Positions 51,467 to 62,000 of a DNA stretch of 64,000 nt are shown here, one piece after another. Every line of letters starts with the position of its first letter. Within the stretch, counting starts at the first letter, position 1. The notes under the pieces were generated by a model. The model saw only the letters and a program-made list of their open reading frames with translations. It made no database searches and was not told where the DNA came from. The position numbers and the translations under genes were made by a program. Origin of the DNA: Segatella copri (GTDB lineage: Bacteria > Bacteroidota > Bacteroidia > Bacteroidales > Bacteroidaceae); contig NZ_VZAD01000076.1 of assembly GCF_009495355.1 (NCBI RefSeq), positions 1 to 64,000 of the forward strand, written 5' to 3'.

Positions 51467-52300
51467 CTATTTTTGTTGACGCTTGTAGTCGAGTGCCGCA
51501 CCTATGGCAGTGCAGAATTCAGAATACTTGGGTACATGGAATCTTACTCCGTACACCTTCTCCATAGCTGGATAAACTTCTCGGCACAAGGGTAAAAGCG
51601 ACAGGTTGCCTATGAGTACGAAATCTTTGATGCCCGATTCGAGCGAAGACAGAATAGTGGCAGAACCGATGCATTGCAGCACCATCCAGATAAGGCCCTT
51701 TGCGATGTCTTCTCGAGAAGCATTGGTCTTGGCATTGCTGAAGAGTGACGCCACGGCACTCATAGGAAGTCCAGGAAGAGGTTTGGCGCTGATGTCTTTG
51801 ATCAGGAGATTGATTTTTGATACATCTCCGTCTTTTGCAAGGTTCGTTATCTGTTTAATGTCATCGGTTTTAAGCATTATTCGGCTCAGACCGGCAAGTG
51901 TACCTCCACCGATTCCAATTCCTCCGATGTGCTTGATGTTTTCACCATCGCATTTTACCAAAGAGGTGCCTGTGCCCATGCTCACAACGATCATTCGGTC
52001 AAGTTTGCTTTCGTATTTTGCTCCCAATCCGTCTGCTATGAATTCTTCGCTTTTTGAGGTGGGCAAGCCGTATATGTGTTCGTCAATATAGGCTGCGCCT
52101 ACTCCGGTAAGCATGACATGCTCTATTTCGTCCAACTTGATTTTGTTGTCGTGCAGATACTTGCCAAAGGCTCCGTAGAGCGAAGTGATGGGGTCGGTTG
52201 CCTTGATACGGATAGGGCTGATCACCATGCCCTTCTCGTCAATTCCTACAATCTTTGTTGTTGATATTCCAACGTCAATTCCGATTACTATTTTCTTCAT
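51467..52300 (-). CDS. coaW: type II pantothenate kinase
   Basis: A 277-residue ASKHA-fold kinase that starts coenzyme A synthesis by phosphorylating pantothenate. ATP-binding loop IGIDVGISTTKIVGID near 5, TGVGAAYID near 65, VVSMGTGTSLVKCDG near 106 and GIGGGTLAGLSRIM near 127 fit type II PanK, as does the C-terminal FCTAIGAALDYK. The type II class is best known from staphylococci and eukaryotes. 30 bp downstream of the anion transporter gene, so probably cotranscribed. Confidence 0.88.
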   Translation of the reverse strand: MKKIVIGIDVGISTTKIVGIDEKGMVISPIRIKATDPITSLYGAFGKYLHDNKIKLDEIEHVMLTGVGAAYIDEHIYGLPTSKSEEFIADGLGAKYESKLDRMIVVSMGTGTSLVKCDGENIKHIGGIGIGGGTLAGLSRIMLKTDDIKQITNLAKDGDVSKINLLIKDISAKPLPGLPMSAVASLFSNAKTNASREDIAKGLIWMVLQCIGSATILSSLESGIKDFVLIGNLSLLPLCREVYPAMEKVYGVRFHVPKYSEFCTAIGAALDYKRQQK

Positions 52301-52330
52301 TCGTGACTTTAAGTTTCTTTTTTTTGCTAT

Positions 52331-53800
52331 TTACAAGACTCCCATCTTGCAGAAAGTGATGAGTACAGCATATCCTATAATCATACTGATGACTCCTATG
52401 CTGAGACCTGCCTTCACCATGTCGGTTTGCTGTATCAAGCCGGTAGAGTAGGCGATGGCATTAGGAGGAGTGGAGATTGGGAGCGACATGGCGCATGAAG
52501 CGGCAACAGCCACACCTATTATAATGGTAGAAGTGCCACCTATGGCGTCGAGCGAATGTCCCATACCGGCACAAACCACGGTAAGGATAGGTATCAGCAA
52601 TGCTGCTGTTGCCGTGTTGCTGATAAAGTTACTCAGTGTAAAGCATACGAGTCCTGAAACTATCATGATGACAAATGGGTTGAATTCGCCGAAAGGAATG
52701 CTCTTAACTGCTGCTTCGGCAAGTCCTGTTCCGTTCATGGCAAGTCCAAGTGCAAATCCGCCGGCAACCATCCAGATCACGGCCCAGTCTATTTCCTTCA
52801 GGTCGTTGGCTGTAATTACTCCCGTGAAGGCAAATACTGCTATTGGCAGCATGGCCACGGTGTTGGCGTTGATACCAAGATAGTTCTTGCCGAAAATCCA
52901 AAGCAGGATAGTGAGTACAAAGGTGCCTGCCACAACGATTGTTCGCCAGTTGAACTCGATTTCGCCTTCAATCTTCAGGTCGATGGTTTTCTGTGAGAAT
53001 GGGAACATCTTGCGGATGATAAACCATGCAATGACGAGCATCACGATCACCATCGGGCACATAATCATCATCCAGTCGCCGAAACCGATATCGAGGTTCA
53101 GACCGTCTGGAGCTGTCAGTACCTTATAGGCAAATGCGTTAGGAGGTGTTCCGATTGGCGTTCCCATACCGCCCAGGTTGGCTCCGATGGGGATGGCCAT
53201 GGTGAGAGCTATTCGCCCCTTGCCATTGGCAGGCAGAGCCTTGAATACCGGTGTCAGGAAAGTAAGCATCATGGCAGCGGTGGCGGTGTTGGATATAAAC
53301 ATGGAGAAAATACCTGTGATGAGCATGAAGCCCAAAAGCACATTTTCAGAACGCTTGCCGAAAGGAGCGATGAGTGTCTTGGCCATGAGTACGTCGAGGC
53401 GACTTTTGGTAGCAGCTATGGCCATGATGAAGCCTCCTAAGAAAAGGATGATGGTTGGGTCGGCAAAACATGCCATGATACCTTGGTATTCCAGCAGGTT
53501 TCCGTATTCACCCTCAGAACCTTGCATGATGTTGAAGGCTGAGTTGGACGCGCCAAACAGCAATACGAAAATGATGACCACGGAAGTGGCCCATGCCGGT
53601 ATGGCCTCTGTCAGCCATAACATCACAGCCATCACAAAGATTGCGATGATGCGTTGTTGTACTACGGTCAGGCCTTCTATGCCAAAACAGTCAATAGGTA
53701 GATTCCATACCAAGACAGTAAGTAGGGCAGTGATGAGGAACATGAGCCCTTTCTTGCGATTGAAATCGCCTGTCAATGCTTTTTTTACAGTTTCTTTCAT
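52331..53800 (-). CDS. DASS/SLC13-family anion:sodium symporter
   Basis: A 489-residue inner-membrane transporter with about 11-13 hydrophobic segments. The two substrate-site motifs of the family are present as SNTATAAMM near 170 and SNTATAALL near 402, and PIGANLGGMGTPIGTPPNA near 206-224 and SLPISTPPNAIAYSTG near 452. DASS proteins import di- and tricarboxylates (succinate, malate, citrate) with sodium. The substrate here is open; in a fermentative anaerobe succinate or fumarate exchange is plausible. Upstream of coaW. Confidence 0.92.
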   Translation of the reverse strand: MKETVKKALTGDFNRKKGLMFLITALLTVLVWNLPIDCFGIEGLTVVQQRIIAIFVMAVMLWLTEAIPAWATSVVIIFVLLFGASNSAFNIMQGSEGEYGNLLEYQGIMACFADPTIILFLGGFIMAIAATKSRLDVLMAKTLIAPFGKRSENVLLGFMLITGIFSMFISNTATAAMMLTFLTPVFKALPANGKGRIALTMAIPIGANLGGMGTPIGTPPNAFAYKVLTAPDGLNLDIGFGDWMMIMCPMVIVMLVIAWFIIRKMFPFSQKTIDLKIEGEIEFNWRTIVVAGTFVLTILLWIFGKNYLGINANTVAMLPIAVFAFTGVITANDLKEIDWAVIWMVAGGFALGLAMNGTGLAEAAVKSIPFGEFNPFVIMIVSGLVCFTLSNFISNTATAALLIPILTVVCAGMGHSLDAIGGTSTIIIGVAVAASCAMSLPISTPPNAIAYSTGLIQQTDMVKAGLSIGVISMIIGYAVLITFCKMGVL

Positions 53801-53860
53801 GTTTATAGTTGAACCTTTATGTTTCTTATGGACTTCGACTATGTATTTTTAGTTTAGGGG

Positions 53861-53888
53861 CAAAATTACATATATTTTTTGATATGGC
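53861..53888 (-). promoter_or_regulatory. promoter of the transporter-coaW unit
   Basis: Minus-strand TAATTTTG (53868-53861), 60 bp before the start codon, with a TTG-like element about 19 bp upstream (ATTG, 53891-53888). Confidence 0.5.
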
Positions 53889-53953
53889 AATAGAAAAGTA
53901 TTTTTTTTTGCTTTTTTTTGTGTAATGTATGTGGAAGTTTGAAGATAATTCAT

Positions 53954-53961
53954 TATATTTG
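53954..53961 (+). promoter_or_regulatory. promoter element of the 54044 gene
   Basis: TATATTTG fits TAnnTTTG, 82 bp upstream of the start codon. Confidence 0.5.
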
Positions 53962-54043
53962 CAGCGACAAGTAATGCTTTGGGCATTGTTGAGAGAATGT
54001 GAATATCTAAATTTTATAAACAATTTATTAACTGTTATATATC

Positions 54044-54328
54044 ATGAGCAATTCGAATTTGATCCTCTTAGTGGTTTTGGTAGTAGTCTTTGCTATTATT
54101 GTTTTCTCTTATCTTCACAAGCGTCATCATGAGTACAAAATGGCTGATATAGAGAAGGCGGTTCGCAAGGCATATGTTGGTGAGGCTACCTCTGTTAGCA
54201 AAGAGGAACTTGTCAAGGTGGTTAAGACTTATTTTCACTGCTCGTCTAAAGAGGCTTTATATATAATAGGTGTAGCTCGCCGTAAAAAGATCGTTGACAT
54301 TGCTGACGGAAAGGTTTCGCTGCTTTAA
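54044..54328 (+). CDS. small single-pass membrane protein of unknown function
   Basis: A 94-residue protein with one N-terminal membrane helix (LILLVVLVVVFAIIVFSYL, residues 6-24) and a basic HKRHH stretch just after, placing the rest in the cytoplasm. The cytoplasmic part is predicted mostly helical (DIEKAVRKAYVG, SVSKEELVKVVKTYFHCS) and ends in a short hairpin-like VDIADGKVSLL. It has a good promoter element, and codon use fits its neighbours. I do not recognise the family. Confidence 0.7.
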   Translation: MSNSNLILLVVLVVVFAIIVFSYLHKRHHEYKMADIEKAVRKAYVGEATSVSKEELVKVVKTYFHCSSKEALYIIGVARRKKIVDIADGKVSLL

Positions 54329-54473
54329 ATCGGGTGCAGTAGGCTTTTGCAGGCTTTTTCGAGGCTGTTGCATTATTTTTTAAGAATGACAATACATGAC
54401 GGGGAAGTTTTCTTCGGCCATAAAATTCTTTGGCTTTTGCTGATGGGCGTTTTTTGTATTCTTTGACAGAATG

Positions 54474-54548
54474 ATGAGGCTTAATAGATGGCAGGCCTTG
54501 GTCTTAATAGATGACAGGCTTTGGTCTTAATAGAAGGCTTGCTTTGCC
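54474..54548. repeat. tandem array of 23-bp units
   Basis: CTTAATAG begins at 54480, 54503 and 54526, exactly 23 bp apart, within GGTCTTAATAGATGACAGGCTTT-like units; a looser copy is at 54571 and a degenerate one at 54609. The 54329-55025 gap also holds GTTGGGAAAAAATATTTTTCC at 54722-54742, similar to a stretch at 24519-24538, and the gyrA promoter. No gene seen. Confidence 0.75.
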
Positions 54549-54905
54549 CGTTATTGTTGTACGTTTCGGTCTTAATAGACAGGTTTAGTCTTTGTTTGGC
54601 TGATTGGGCTTAACAGAAATGTTTTAAGATCTCGCAACAAATCCAGAAAAAGGTGACAGGAAAGCCTTTGTATATTTATTCGCCAGTAAGCTATACTTAA
54701 TTGTGAAAAAATAATTTTGTAGTTGGGAAAAAATATTTTTCCAGTTGGGGCGATATTGTTTTGCAGTTGAGATTTTTATTTTTTTTGCAATTACTGCATG
54801 AATATACTAATGACACTTTTTGCCGTTAACCTCCCATGAAAAACAAAATAATGCTAAATTCGTGCTTTTTTTTCGATTTAACGGCTTTTATTGAATTATT
54901 ATTTG

Positions 54906-54913
54906 TACCTTTG
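54906..54913 (+). promoter_or_regulatory. gyrA promoter element
   Basis: TACCTTTG followed by TCGAGAA, 113 bp before the start codon. No clear TTTG partner. Confidence 0.6.
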
Positions 54914-55025
54914 TCGAGAATTAGCATTTGGCAAAAAACGCTTAGAACGCAAAAAAATAGCCTTAGAGGCGATTTTGTCGCAAAAATGAAGAATAAAAAC
55001 AATTAAAATACAACGTTAAATTTAA

Positions 55026-57620
55026 ATGGACGAAAATCAGACTCTTGATCATGACAGAATCATGAAAATCAACATCGAGGAGGAGATGAAGTCATCCTAC
55101 ATCGACTATTCTATGTCGGTGATCGTGGCTCGTGCCCTTCCTGATGTGCGTGATGGTTTCAAGCCTGTACATCGCCGTATCCTATACGGTATGTTGGGTA
55201 TTGGAAACACCAGTGACAAACCTTATAAGAAATGTGCCCGCGTAGTAGGTGAGGTGTTGGGTAAGTATCACCCTCATGGCGACAGTTCTGTTTACGGTGC
55301 CCTTGTTCGTATGGGACAGGAATGGAACATGCGCTATACCCTTATCGACGGACAGGGTAACTTCGGTTCTGTGGATGGCGACTCACCTGCAGCCATGCGT
55401 TATACAGAGTGCCGCCTCTCCAAGATGGGAGAACACATCATGGACGACCTGGACAAGGAAACCGTTGACATGATGAACAACTTTGATGACACCCTGCAGG
55501 AGCCTACAGTGATGCCTACCAAGATTCCTAACCTCCTCGTCAATGGTGGTAATGGTATCGCCGTAGGTATGGCTACCAATATTCCTACCCACAACCTGGG
55601 TGAGGTGATTGACGGTTGCTGTGCCTACATCGACAATCCTGATATCGATACCGATGGATTGATGCAGTATATCCCTGCTCCCGACTTCCCAACAGGTGCC
55701 ACTATTTATGGTATCCAGGGAGTGAAGGATGCTTACGAGACAGGTCGTGGCCGTATCGTGGTTCGTGCTACAGCCGAAATAGAGTGTGGCGACAGTCACG
55801 ACAAAATCGTTATTACCGAGATTCCTTATGGTGTCAACAAAGAACAGCTCGTGATGGCCATTGCCGACCTTGCGAAGGAAGGCCGTGTAGACGGAATCGC
55901 CAACGTGAACGATGAGTCTGGTCGTCAGGGTATGCGTATCGTGGTAGACGTGAAGCGTGACGCCAACGCCAATGTTCTGCTCAATAAACTCTTCAAGATG
56001 ACTGCGCTACAGAGCTCGTTCTCTGTGAATTGTATCGCCCTTGTGGGTGGCCGTCCTCGCCTGTTGAGCCTGAAGGAGTGCGTGAAGTATTTCGTAGACC
56101 ATCGTCATGATGTGACGATCCGTCGTACTCAGTTCGAATTGAAGAAGGCACAGGAGCGTGCTCATATCCTGGAAGGTTTGATCATCGCCTGCGACAATAT
56201 CGACGAGGTGGTACATATTATCCGTGCCAGCAAGACTCCTTCTGATGCTCAGCGCAACCTGGAGAAGCGTTTCGAGTTGGATGAACTGCAGAGCAAGGCG
56301 ATTGTGGATATGCGTCTGAGCCAGCTCACAGGCTTGCGCTTGGAGCAGTTGCACAACGAGTTTGACGAGTTGATGAAGACCATCGACTATTTGAACCAGA
56401 TTCTCAATGACCCTGAGCTTTGCAAGAAGGTGATGAAGGACGAGTTGAACGAGGTGAAAGAGAAGTATGGTGACGCACGCCGCACCATGATCAAGCCCGA
56501 CGACCACGAGTTCAATCCAGAGGACTTCTATCCCAACGACCCTGTAGTCATCACCGTGAGCCATCTTGGCTATATCAAGCGTACTCCATTGTCAGAGTTC
56601 CGTGAGCAGGCACGTGGTGGAGTAGGTGCCAAAGGTGCCCGCACACGCGACAAGGACTTCACCGAGTATATTTATCCTGCCACCATGCACCAGACGATGC
56701 TCTTCTTCACCAAGAAGGGACGATGCTATTGGCTGAAGTGTTACGAGATTCCTGAGGGCGACCGCAACTCTAAGGGCCGTGCCATCCAGAACCTTCTCAA
56801 TATCGACAGCGATGACCAGGTGAATGCTTTCCTCCGTCTCAGAGGTTTGAACGATGCCGAGTTCATCAACAGTCATTATATAGTATTCGCTACTAAGAAC
56901 GGTACGGTGAAGAAGACTTGTCTGGAGGCTTACTCACGTCCTCGTGCCAATGGTGTGATTGCCATCAATATCGTAGAGGGCGACGAGGTGGTTGACGTTC
57001 GTCTGACCAATGGTCACAACGAGCTGATTATGGCCAACCGCAATGGTCGTGCTGTACGCTTCGATGAGAATACTATCCGAACGATGGGACGTACCTCAAC
57101 GGGTGTTCGTGGCATGCGTCTTGATGGTGACGATGATGCGGTAGTAGGTATGATCGTTGTCAACGATCCTGAAAAGGAAACCGTCATGGTGGTGAGCGAA
57201 CGGGGTTACGGCAAACGTTCGGATGTGATGGATTACCGTGTGACCAACCGTGGTGGTAAGGGTGTGAAGACCCTGAATATTACCGACAAGACCGGCCGAC
57301 TGGTAGCTATCAAGAATGTGACCGACGAGAACGACCTGATGATCATCAATCAGAGCGGTATTGTTATCCGACTGGCTGTGTCTGAGTGCCGCGTCATGGG
57401 ACGTGCCACACAGGGCGTACGCCTCATCAACCTGGCCAAGAAGAATGATGTCATTGCCAGCGTATGCAAGGTGATGAGCTCGGAACTTGAGGCTTCGGTA
57501 GAGGAGGAGAGCAAGGCTGCATGGGCCAAGAAGAGCGAGGAGATAGAGGGTGAGACAGCATCTGCAGAGAGCGAGGAAACTCCCGATACAGAGGAAACTC
57601 CCAACATCGACTTCGAATAA
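55026..57620 (+). CDS. gyrA: DNA gyrase subunit A
   Basis: An 864-residue GyrA, which cuts and rejoins DNA in the gyrase tetramer. The catalytic Tyr lies in AAMRYTECR near residue 127. The GyrA box, [12 protein letters not shown] near 528, confirms gyrase rather than topoisomerase IV ParC, and is followed by the six-bladed C-terminal DNA-wrapping domain. The quinolone region reads [15 protein letters not shown]: Ser87 equals E. coli Ser83 and Gly91 sits where E. coli has Asp87. The C-terminal tail is acidic (about 40 residues). Followed after 41 bp by a TPR gene. Confidence 0.97.
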   Translation: MDENQTLDHDRIMKINIEEEMKSSYIDYSMSVIVARALPDVRDGFKPVHRRILYGMLGIGNTSDKPYKKCARVVGEVLGKYHPHGDSSVYGALVRMGQEWNMRYTLIDGQGNFGSVDGDSPAAMRYTECRLSKMGEHIMDDLDKETVDMMNNFDDTLQEPTVMPTKIPNLLVNGGNGIAVGMATNIPTHNLGEVIDGCCAYIDNPDIDTDGLMQYIPAPDFPTGATIYGIQGVKDAYETGRGRIVVRATAEIECGDSHDKIVITEIPYGVNKEQLVMAIADLAKEGRVDGIANVNDESGRQGMRIVVDVKRDANANVLLNKLFKMTALQSSFSVNCIALVGGRPRLLSLKECVKYFVDHRHDVTIRRTQFELKKAQERAHILEGLIIACDNIDEVVHIIRASKTPSDAQRNLEKRFELDELQSKAIVDMRLSQLTGLRLEQLHNEFDELMKTIDYLNQILNDPELCKKVMKDELNEVKEKYGDARRTMIKPDDHEFNPEDFYPNDPVVITVSHLGYIKRTPLSEFREQARGGVGAKGARTRDKDFTEYIYPATMHQTMLFFTKKGRCYWLKCYEIPEGDRNSKGRAIQNLLNIDSDDQVNAFLRLRGLNDAEFINSHYIVFATKNGTVKKTCLEAYSRPRANGVIAINIVEGDEVVDVRLTNGHNELIMANRNGRAVRFDENTIRTMGRTSTGVRGMRLDGDDDAVVGMIVVNDPEKETVMVVSERGYGKRSDVMDYRVTNRGGKGVKTLNITDKTGRLVAIKNVTDENDLMIINQSGIVIRLAVSECRVMGRATQGVRLINLAKKNDVIASVCKVMSSELEASVEEESKAAWAKKSEEIEGETASAESEETPDTEETPNIDFE

Positions 57621-57661
57621 TGTGAATTAACAAATTAACACAAACTTAATTGATAAAGAAC

Positions 57662-58861
57662 ATGAAAAAGTTTATTGTTGCTGCTATGTTGGTACTAGGT
57701 GCCACATCAGCTTTTGCTGGCGACAGCGATGCTCTCAAGGCTGTGCTCAGTGCCAAGAAGTATTCTGAGGCCAAGGAATTGGTAAAGCAGAATCTTGCTT
57801 CTATGGCAAGCGACGCCGAGAGAGCCAAGGCTTACAACTACCTGGTAAAACTCAGTATGGATGCCTTCAACAAGGAGTCTGCCAAGGAATTGGAAGACCA
57901 GATTAAGAAGACAACTACAGCCGACAAGGAGTCGATGTACAAGAATGCCTACAATGCGCTTACCTCTGCCATTGAGTGCTACAAGTACGACCAGCTCCCT
58001 GATGCCAAGGGTAAGGTGAAGCCTAAGTATAATGGCAACAAGGATCTCGTTTGGTCAGCCCGTATCCAGCTCGTTAATGCTGGTCAGGATGCTGCCCAGA
58101 AGAATCAGCCAGAGAACGTGCTCAAGTACTGGGGTCAGTTCCTCGATACAGAGAATGCTCCTCTCTTCGATTCTAAGGTAAAGGAGAAAGAGGCAGAGAA
58201 GGATTACCTGGGTCAGGTGGCTCTCTTCGCCGCTCGTTATGCTTACCAGGCTAAGGACATCAAGCGCTGCGAGAAGTATTGCGACATCGCTATGAAGGAT
58301 CCGGAGCAGGCTAAGGATGCTCTCAACCTGAAACTCTACGTGATGAAAGACGCCTTGAAGAATCATGCTGACTCTCTGGCTTACGTCGAGAAGTTGAAGG
58401 CTCTCTATGTCAACGACGAGAATAATGATGTGATTCTGGACGGTCTGAACAGCATGTACTCTTCATTGAAGATGGAGAAGGAGCAGGTCGAGTTGCTCGA
58501 CGGTGCTATTGCCAAGAATCCAAACAACTTCGTAGCTTTGGCCGACAAAGGTATGTATTATATCAGCAAGAACGATGCCGACAAGGCTATCGAATGCCTG
58601 AACAAGGCGCTTGCTGTACAGCCTGACAACGTGGTTGTGATGACTTATCTCGGTGCCTGCCTCAATGTGAAGGCTTCTAACCTTAGCAAGGAAGAGGGTA
58701 AGGCTGTTTACGAGGAGTCTATCAAGCACCTCGATAAGGCTAAGGAACTCGATCCAAACAAGGAGAAGGCCAACTGGGGCTATAACCGCTTCCAGGCTTA
58801 TTATGGTCTCTACGGTCCTAACGACGCCAAGACAAAGGCTGCCGAGGAGGAGAGCCACTAA
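57662..58861 (+). CDS. exported tetratricopeptide-repeat protein
   Basis: A 399-residue exported protein. Start chosen at ATG 57662 (MKKFIVAAMLVLGATSAFAGD, a signal peptide cut near residue 19); the frame opens 12 bp earlier with TTG. Helical repeats run through the mature part; the clearest TPRs are at the end: NPNNFVALADKGMYYISKND and CLNKALAVQPDNVVVMTYLG. Codon bias is high. Function unknown. It lies between gyrA and a terminator. Confidence 0.83.
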   Translation: MKKFIVAAMLVLGATSAFAGDSDALKAVLSAKKYSEAKELVKQNLASMASDAERAKAYNYLVKLSMDAFNKESAKELEDQIKKTTTADKESMYKNAYNALTSAIECYKYDQLPDAKGKVKPKYNGNKDLVWSARIQLVNAGQDAAQKNQPENVLKYWGQFLDTENAPLFDSKVKEKEAEKDYLGQVALFAARYAYQAKDIKRCEKYCDIAMKDPEQAKDALNLKLYVMKDALKNHADSLAYVEKLKALYVNDENNDVILDGLNSMYSSLKMEKEQVELLDGAIAKNPNNFVALADKGMYYISKNDADKAIECLNKALAVQPDNVVVMTYLGACLNVKASNLSKEEGKAVYEESIKHLDKAKELDPNKEKANWGYNRFQAYYGLYGPNDAKTKAAEEESH

Positions 58862-58906
58862 AAAATGACGAAAAAGCGATAAAATCGCTCTGAAACCGTG
58901 ATATTT

Positions 58907-58948
58907 ACCTCGCGTTATATCTTTTTGGGATATGGCGCGAGGTTTTGT
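58907..58948 (+). terminator. terminator after the TPR gene
   Basis: ACCTCGCG-ATATC pairs with GATAT-CGCGAGGT, followed by TTTGTTTTG; 45 bp past the stop. Confidence 0.85.
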
Positions 58949-58970
58949 TTTGTAAAAAAATCATATTAGA

Positions 58971-59002
58971 TTTGGGAGGAACATATTTTTTTTGTAACTT
59001 TG
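58971..59002 (+). promoter_or_regulatory. ileS promoter
   Basis: TTTG (58971-58974), 20 bp, then TAACTTTG (58995-59002): full consensus, 38 bp before the start codon. Confidence 0.85.
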
Positions 59003-59040
59003 CGCGCAAAAGAAAATAAACAATATAATATAAAGGTAAT

Positions 59041-62000
59041 ATGGCTAAGAAATTTGCCGAACACAATGGTCTCAACTTGACAAAGACCAACAATGACGTA
59101 CTTGCAGAGTGGGAGAAGAATGATATCTTCCACAAGTCTATTGACGAGCGTGAAGGCTGCCCTCAGTTTATCTTCTTCGAGGGACCTCCATCTGCTAATG
59201 GCCACCCTGGTATTCACCACGTGCTGGCGCGTAGTATCAAGGATACGTTCAACAGATACAAGACGATGAAGGGATTCCAGGTTCACCGCAAGGCTGGATG
59301 GGATACTCACGGACTTCCTGTTGAGCTTGGTGTCGAGAAGGAACTCGGCATCACCAAGAAGGATATCGACAACAAGGCTTCTGAGAAGTATATCTCTACA
59401 GAGGACTATAACCATAAGTGTCGTGAGAATGTGATGAAGTTTACTGCCGAATGGCGCGAGCTGACCGAGAAAATGGGTTACTTCGTGGATCTCGATCATC
59501 CTTACATCACTTACGATAACAAGTATATCGAGACACTCTGGTGGCTCCTCAAGCAGCTCTACAACAAGGGTCTGCTCTACAAGGGTTACACCATCCAGCC
59601 ATACTCTCCAGGCGCAGGTACAGGTTTGAGTTCTCACGAGTTGAACCAGCCTGGTTGCTACCGCGATGTAAAGGACCTCACCACCACAGCCCAGTTCCTC
59701 ATCAAGGATCCTAAGGCTGAGTGGACCAAGTGGGGCAAGCCATACTTCATCGCATGGACCACTACACCTTGGACTTTGCCATCAAACGTGGCTCTCTGTG
59801 TAGGTCCTAAGATCGACTATGTAGCTATCGAGACCTACAACCTCTACAATGGCGAGCCTATGACACTCGTGATGGCTGAGGCGCTGGTAGGTTCATATCT
59901 GAAGGCTGACCAGGAGTGCAAGGAGGGCGATCTCCTTCCATTCGACAAGGAGAAGAAGCAGTGCCCATGGCGTGTTATCGACCACATGAAGGGTACCGAC
60001 CTCGAAGGCATGCACTATGAGCAGCTCCTGCCATGGGTAAAGCCATGCGAGAAGGTAGATGCTTTCGCTCCAGCTTTCGTTACAGAATATGCAGCAGCTC
60101 ATCCTGAGAAGGTATTCGCTTCTGAGGATGGTCGCGATAAGTTCGTAGAGATGGATAGCGAGGCTTTCCGCGTGATCCTCGGCGACTATGTTACTATCGA
60201 TGACGGTACTGGTATCGTTCACATCGCTCCTACATTTGGTGCTGATGATGCCAAGGTGGCTAAGGATGCCAACATCCCTGCGCTTTACCTTATTAATAAG
60301 AAGGGCGAGACTCGTCCAATGGTTGACCTGCAGGGTAAGTTCTATCTCATCGAGGACCTCGATGCCAACTTCGTGAATGCTTGCGTCAACAAGGAGGCAT
60401 ACGCTCATCACGCAGGCGACTACGTGAAGAATGCCTACGACCCACAGTTTAATGTGGATGGTGTCTGGGATAAGAAGGCTTCTGATAAGGCTGAAGACCT
60501 GAATATCGTACTCTGCTACGAGTTGAAACAGGAGGGCAAGGCATTCAAGAGCGAGAAGCACGTGCACAACTATCCTCACTGCTGGCGTACCGACAAGCCT
60601 ATCCTCTACTACCCATTGGATAGCTGGTTTATCAAGGATACCGCCCGCAAGGAGCGCATGGTGGAACTCAACAAGACCATCAACTGGCAGCCAGAGAGCA
60701 CCGGTACTGGCCGTTTCGGCAACTGGCTCGAGAATCTGAACGACTGGAACCTTTCACGTTCCCGCTTCTGGGGTACTCCATTGCCTATCTGGCGTGACGA
60801 GAACCGTGGCGAGAAGTGCATCGGCAGCCTTGAGGAGCTCTATGCTGAAATCGAGAAGTCTGTGGCTGCCGGCATCATGCAGAGCAACCCATTGAAGGAG
60901 AATGGTTTCGTGCCTGGCGACTACAGTCAGGAGAACTATGATAAGATTGACCTCCACCGTCCATACGTTGACAAGATTGTATTGGTTAACGAGGAGGGCA
61001 AGCCAATGTATCGTGAGAGCGACCTGATCGATGTTTGGTTCGATTCTGGTTCAATGCCTTACGCCCAGCTACACTACCCATTCGAGGGCGAAATGGCCCG
61101 TGGTACAGAGGCTGATCGCGATGCACTCATCCACAGCACCTACGAGGGATATGCTATTCCTCCTAAGTTCTATCCTGCCGACTTCATCAACGAGGGCGTG
61201 GATCAGACCCGTGGATGGTTCTTCACCCTGCATGCCATTGCTACCATGGTATTCGATAGTGTAGCCTTCAAGAACGTCATCTCTTCTGGTCTCGTTCTCG
61301 ATGCCAAGGGCAACAAGATGAGTAAGCACGTGGGCAACGTGACCAACCCATTCGAGATGATCGACAAGTATGGTGCCGACCCTGTTCGTTTCTATATGAT
61401 GACCAACAGCGAGCCTTGGGATAACCTCAAGTTCGATCCTAACGGTGTGGACGAGACCCGTCGCAAGTTCTTCGGTACCTTATATAATACCTACAGCTTC
61501 TTCGCCCTCTATGCTAATGTAGATGGTTTCGATGCTGAGGCTGCTCAGGTGCCATTCGAGAAGCGCCCAGAGATTGACCGCTGGATTCTCTCTTCACTCA
61601 ATACCCTCATCAAGGGCGTTGACAGAGAGTTGGCTGGTTACGATCCAACCCGCGCAGGACGTCTTATCGATGCTTTCGTCAACGATGACCTCTCCAACTG
61701 GTACGTTCGTCTGAACCGTAAACGTTTCTGGGGTAAGGAGATGAGCGAGGATAAGCTCAGCGCTTACCAGACTCTCTATACCTGTCTGATGACAGTGGCT
61801 AAGCTCTTGGCACCATTCGCTCCATTCTATGCTGACGAGTTGTATCACGACTTGGGCGGCGAGTTGGAGAGTGTACATCTCGATAAGTACCCTGTAGCCG
61901 ATGAGGCTGCTATCGATGCCGATCTGGAGGAGCGTATGGCCATCGCACAGAAGATTACTTCTATGGTATTAGCATTGCGCCGTAAGGTGAACATCAAGGT

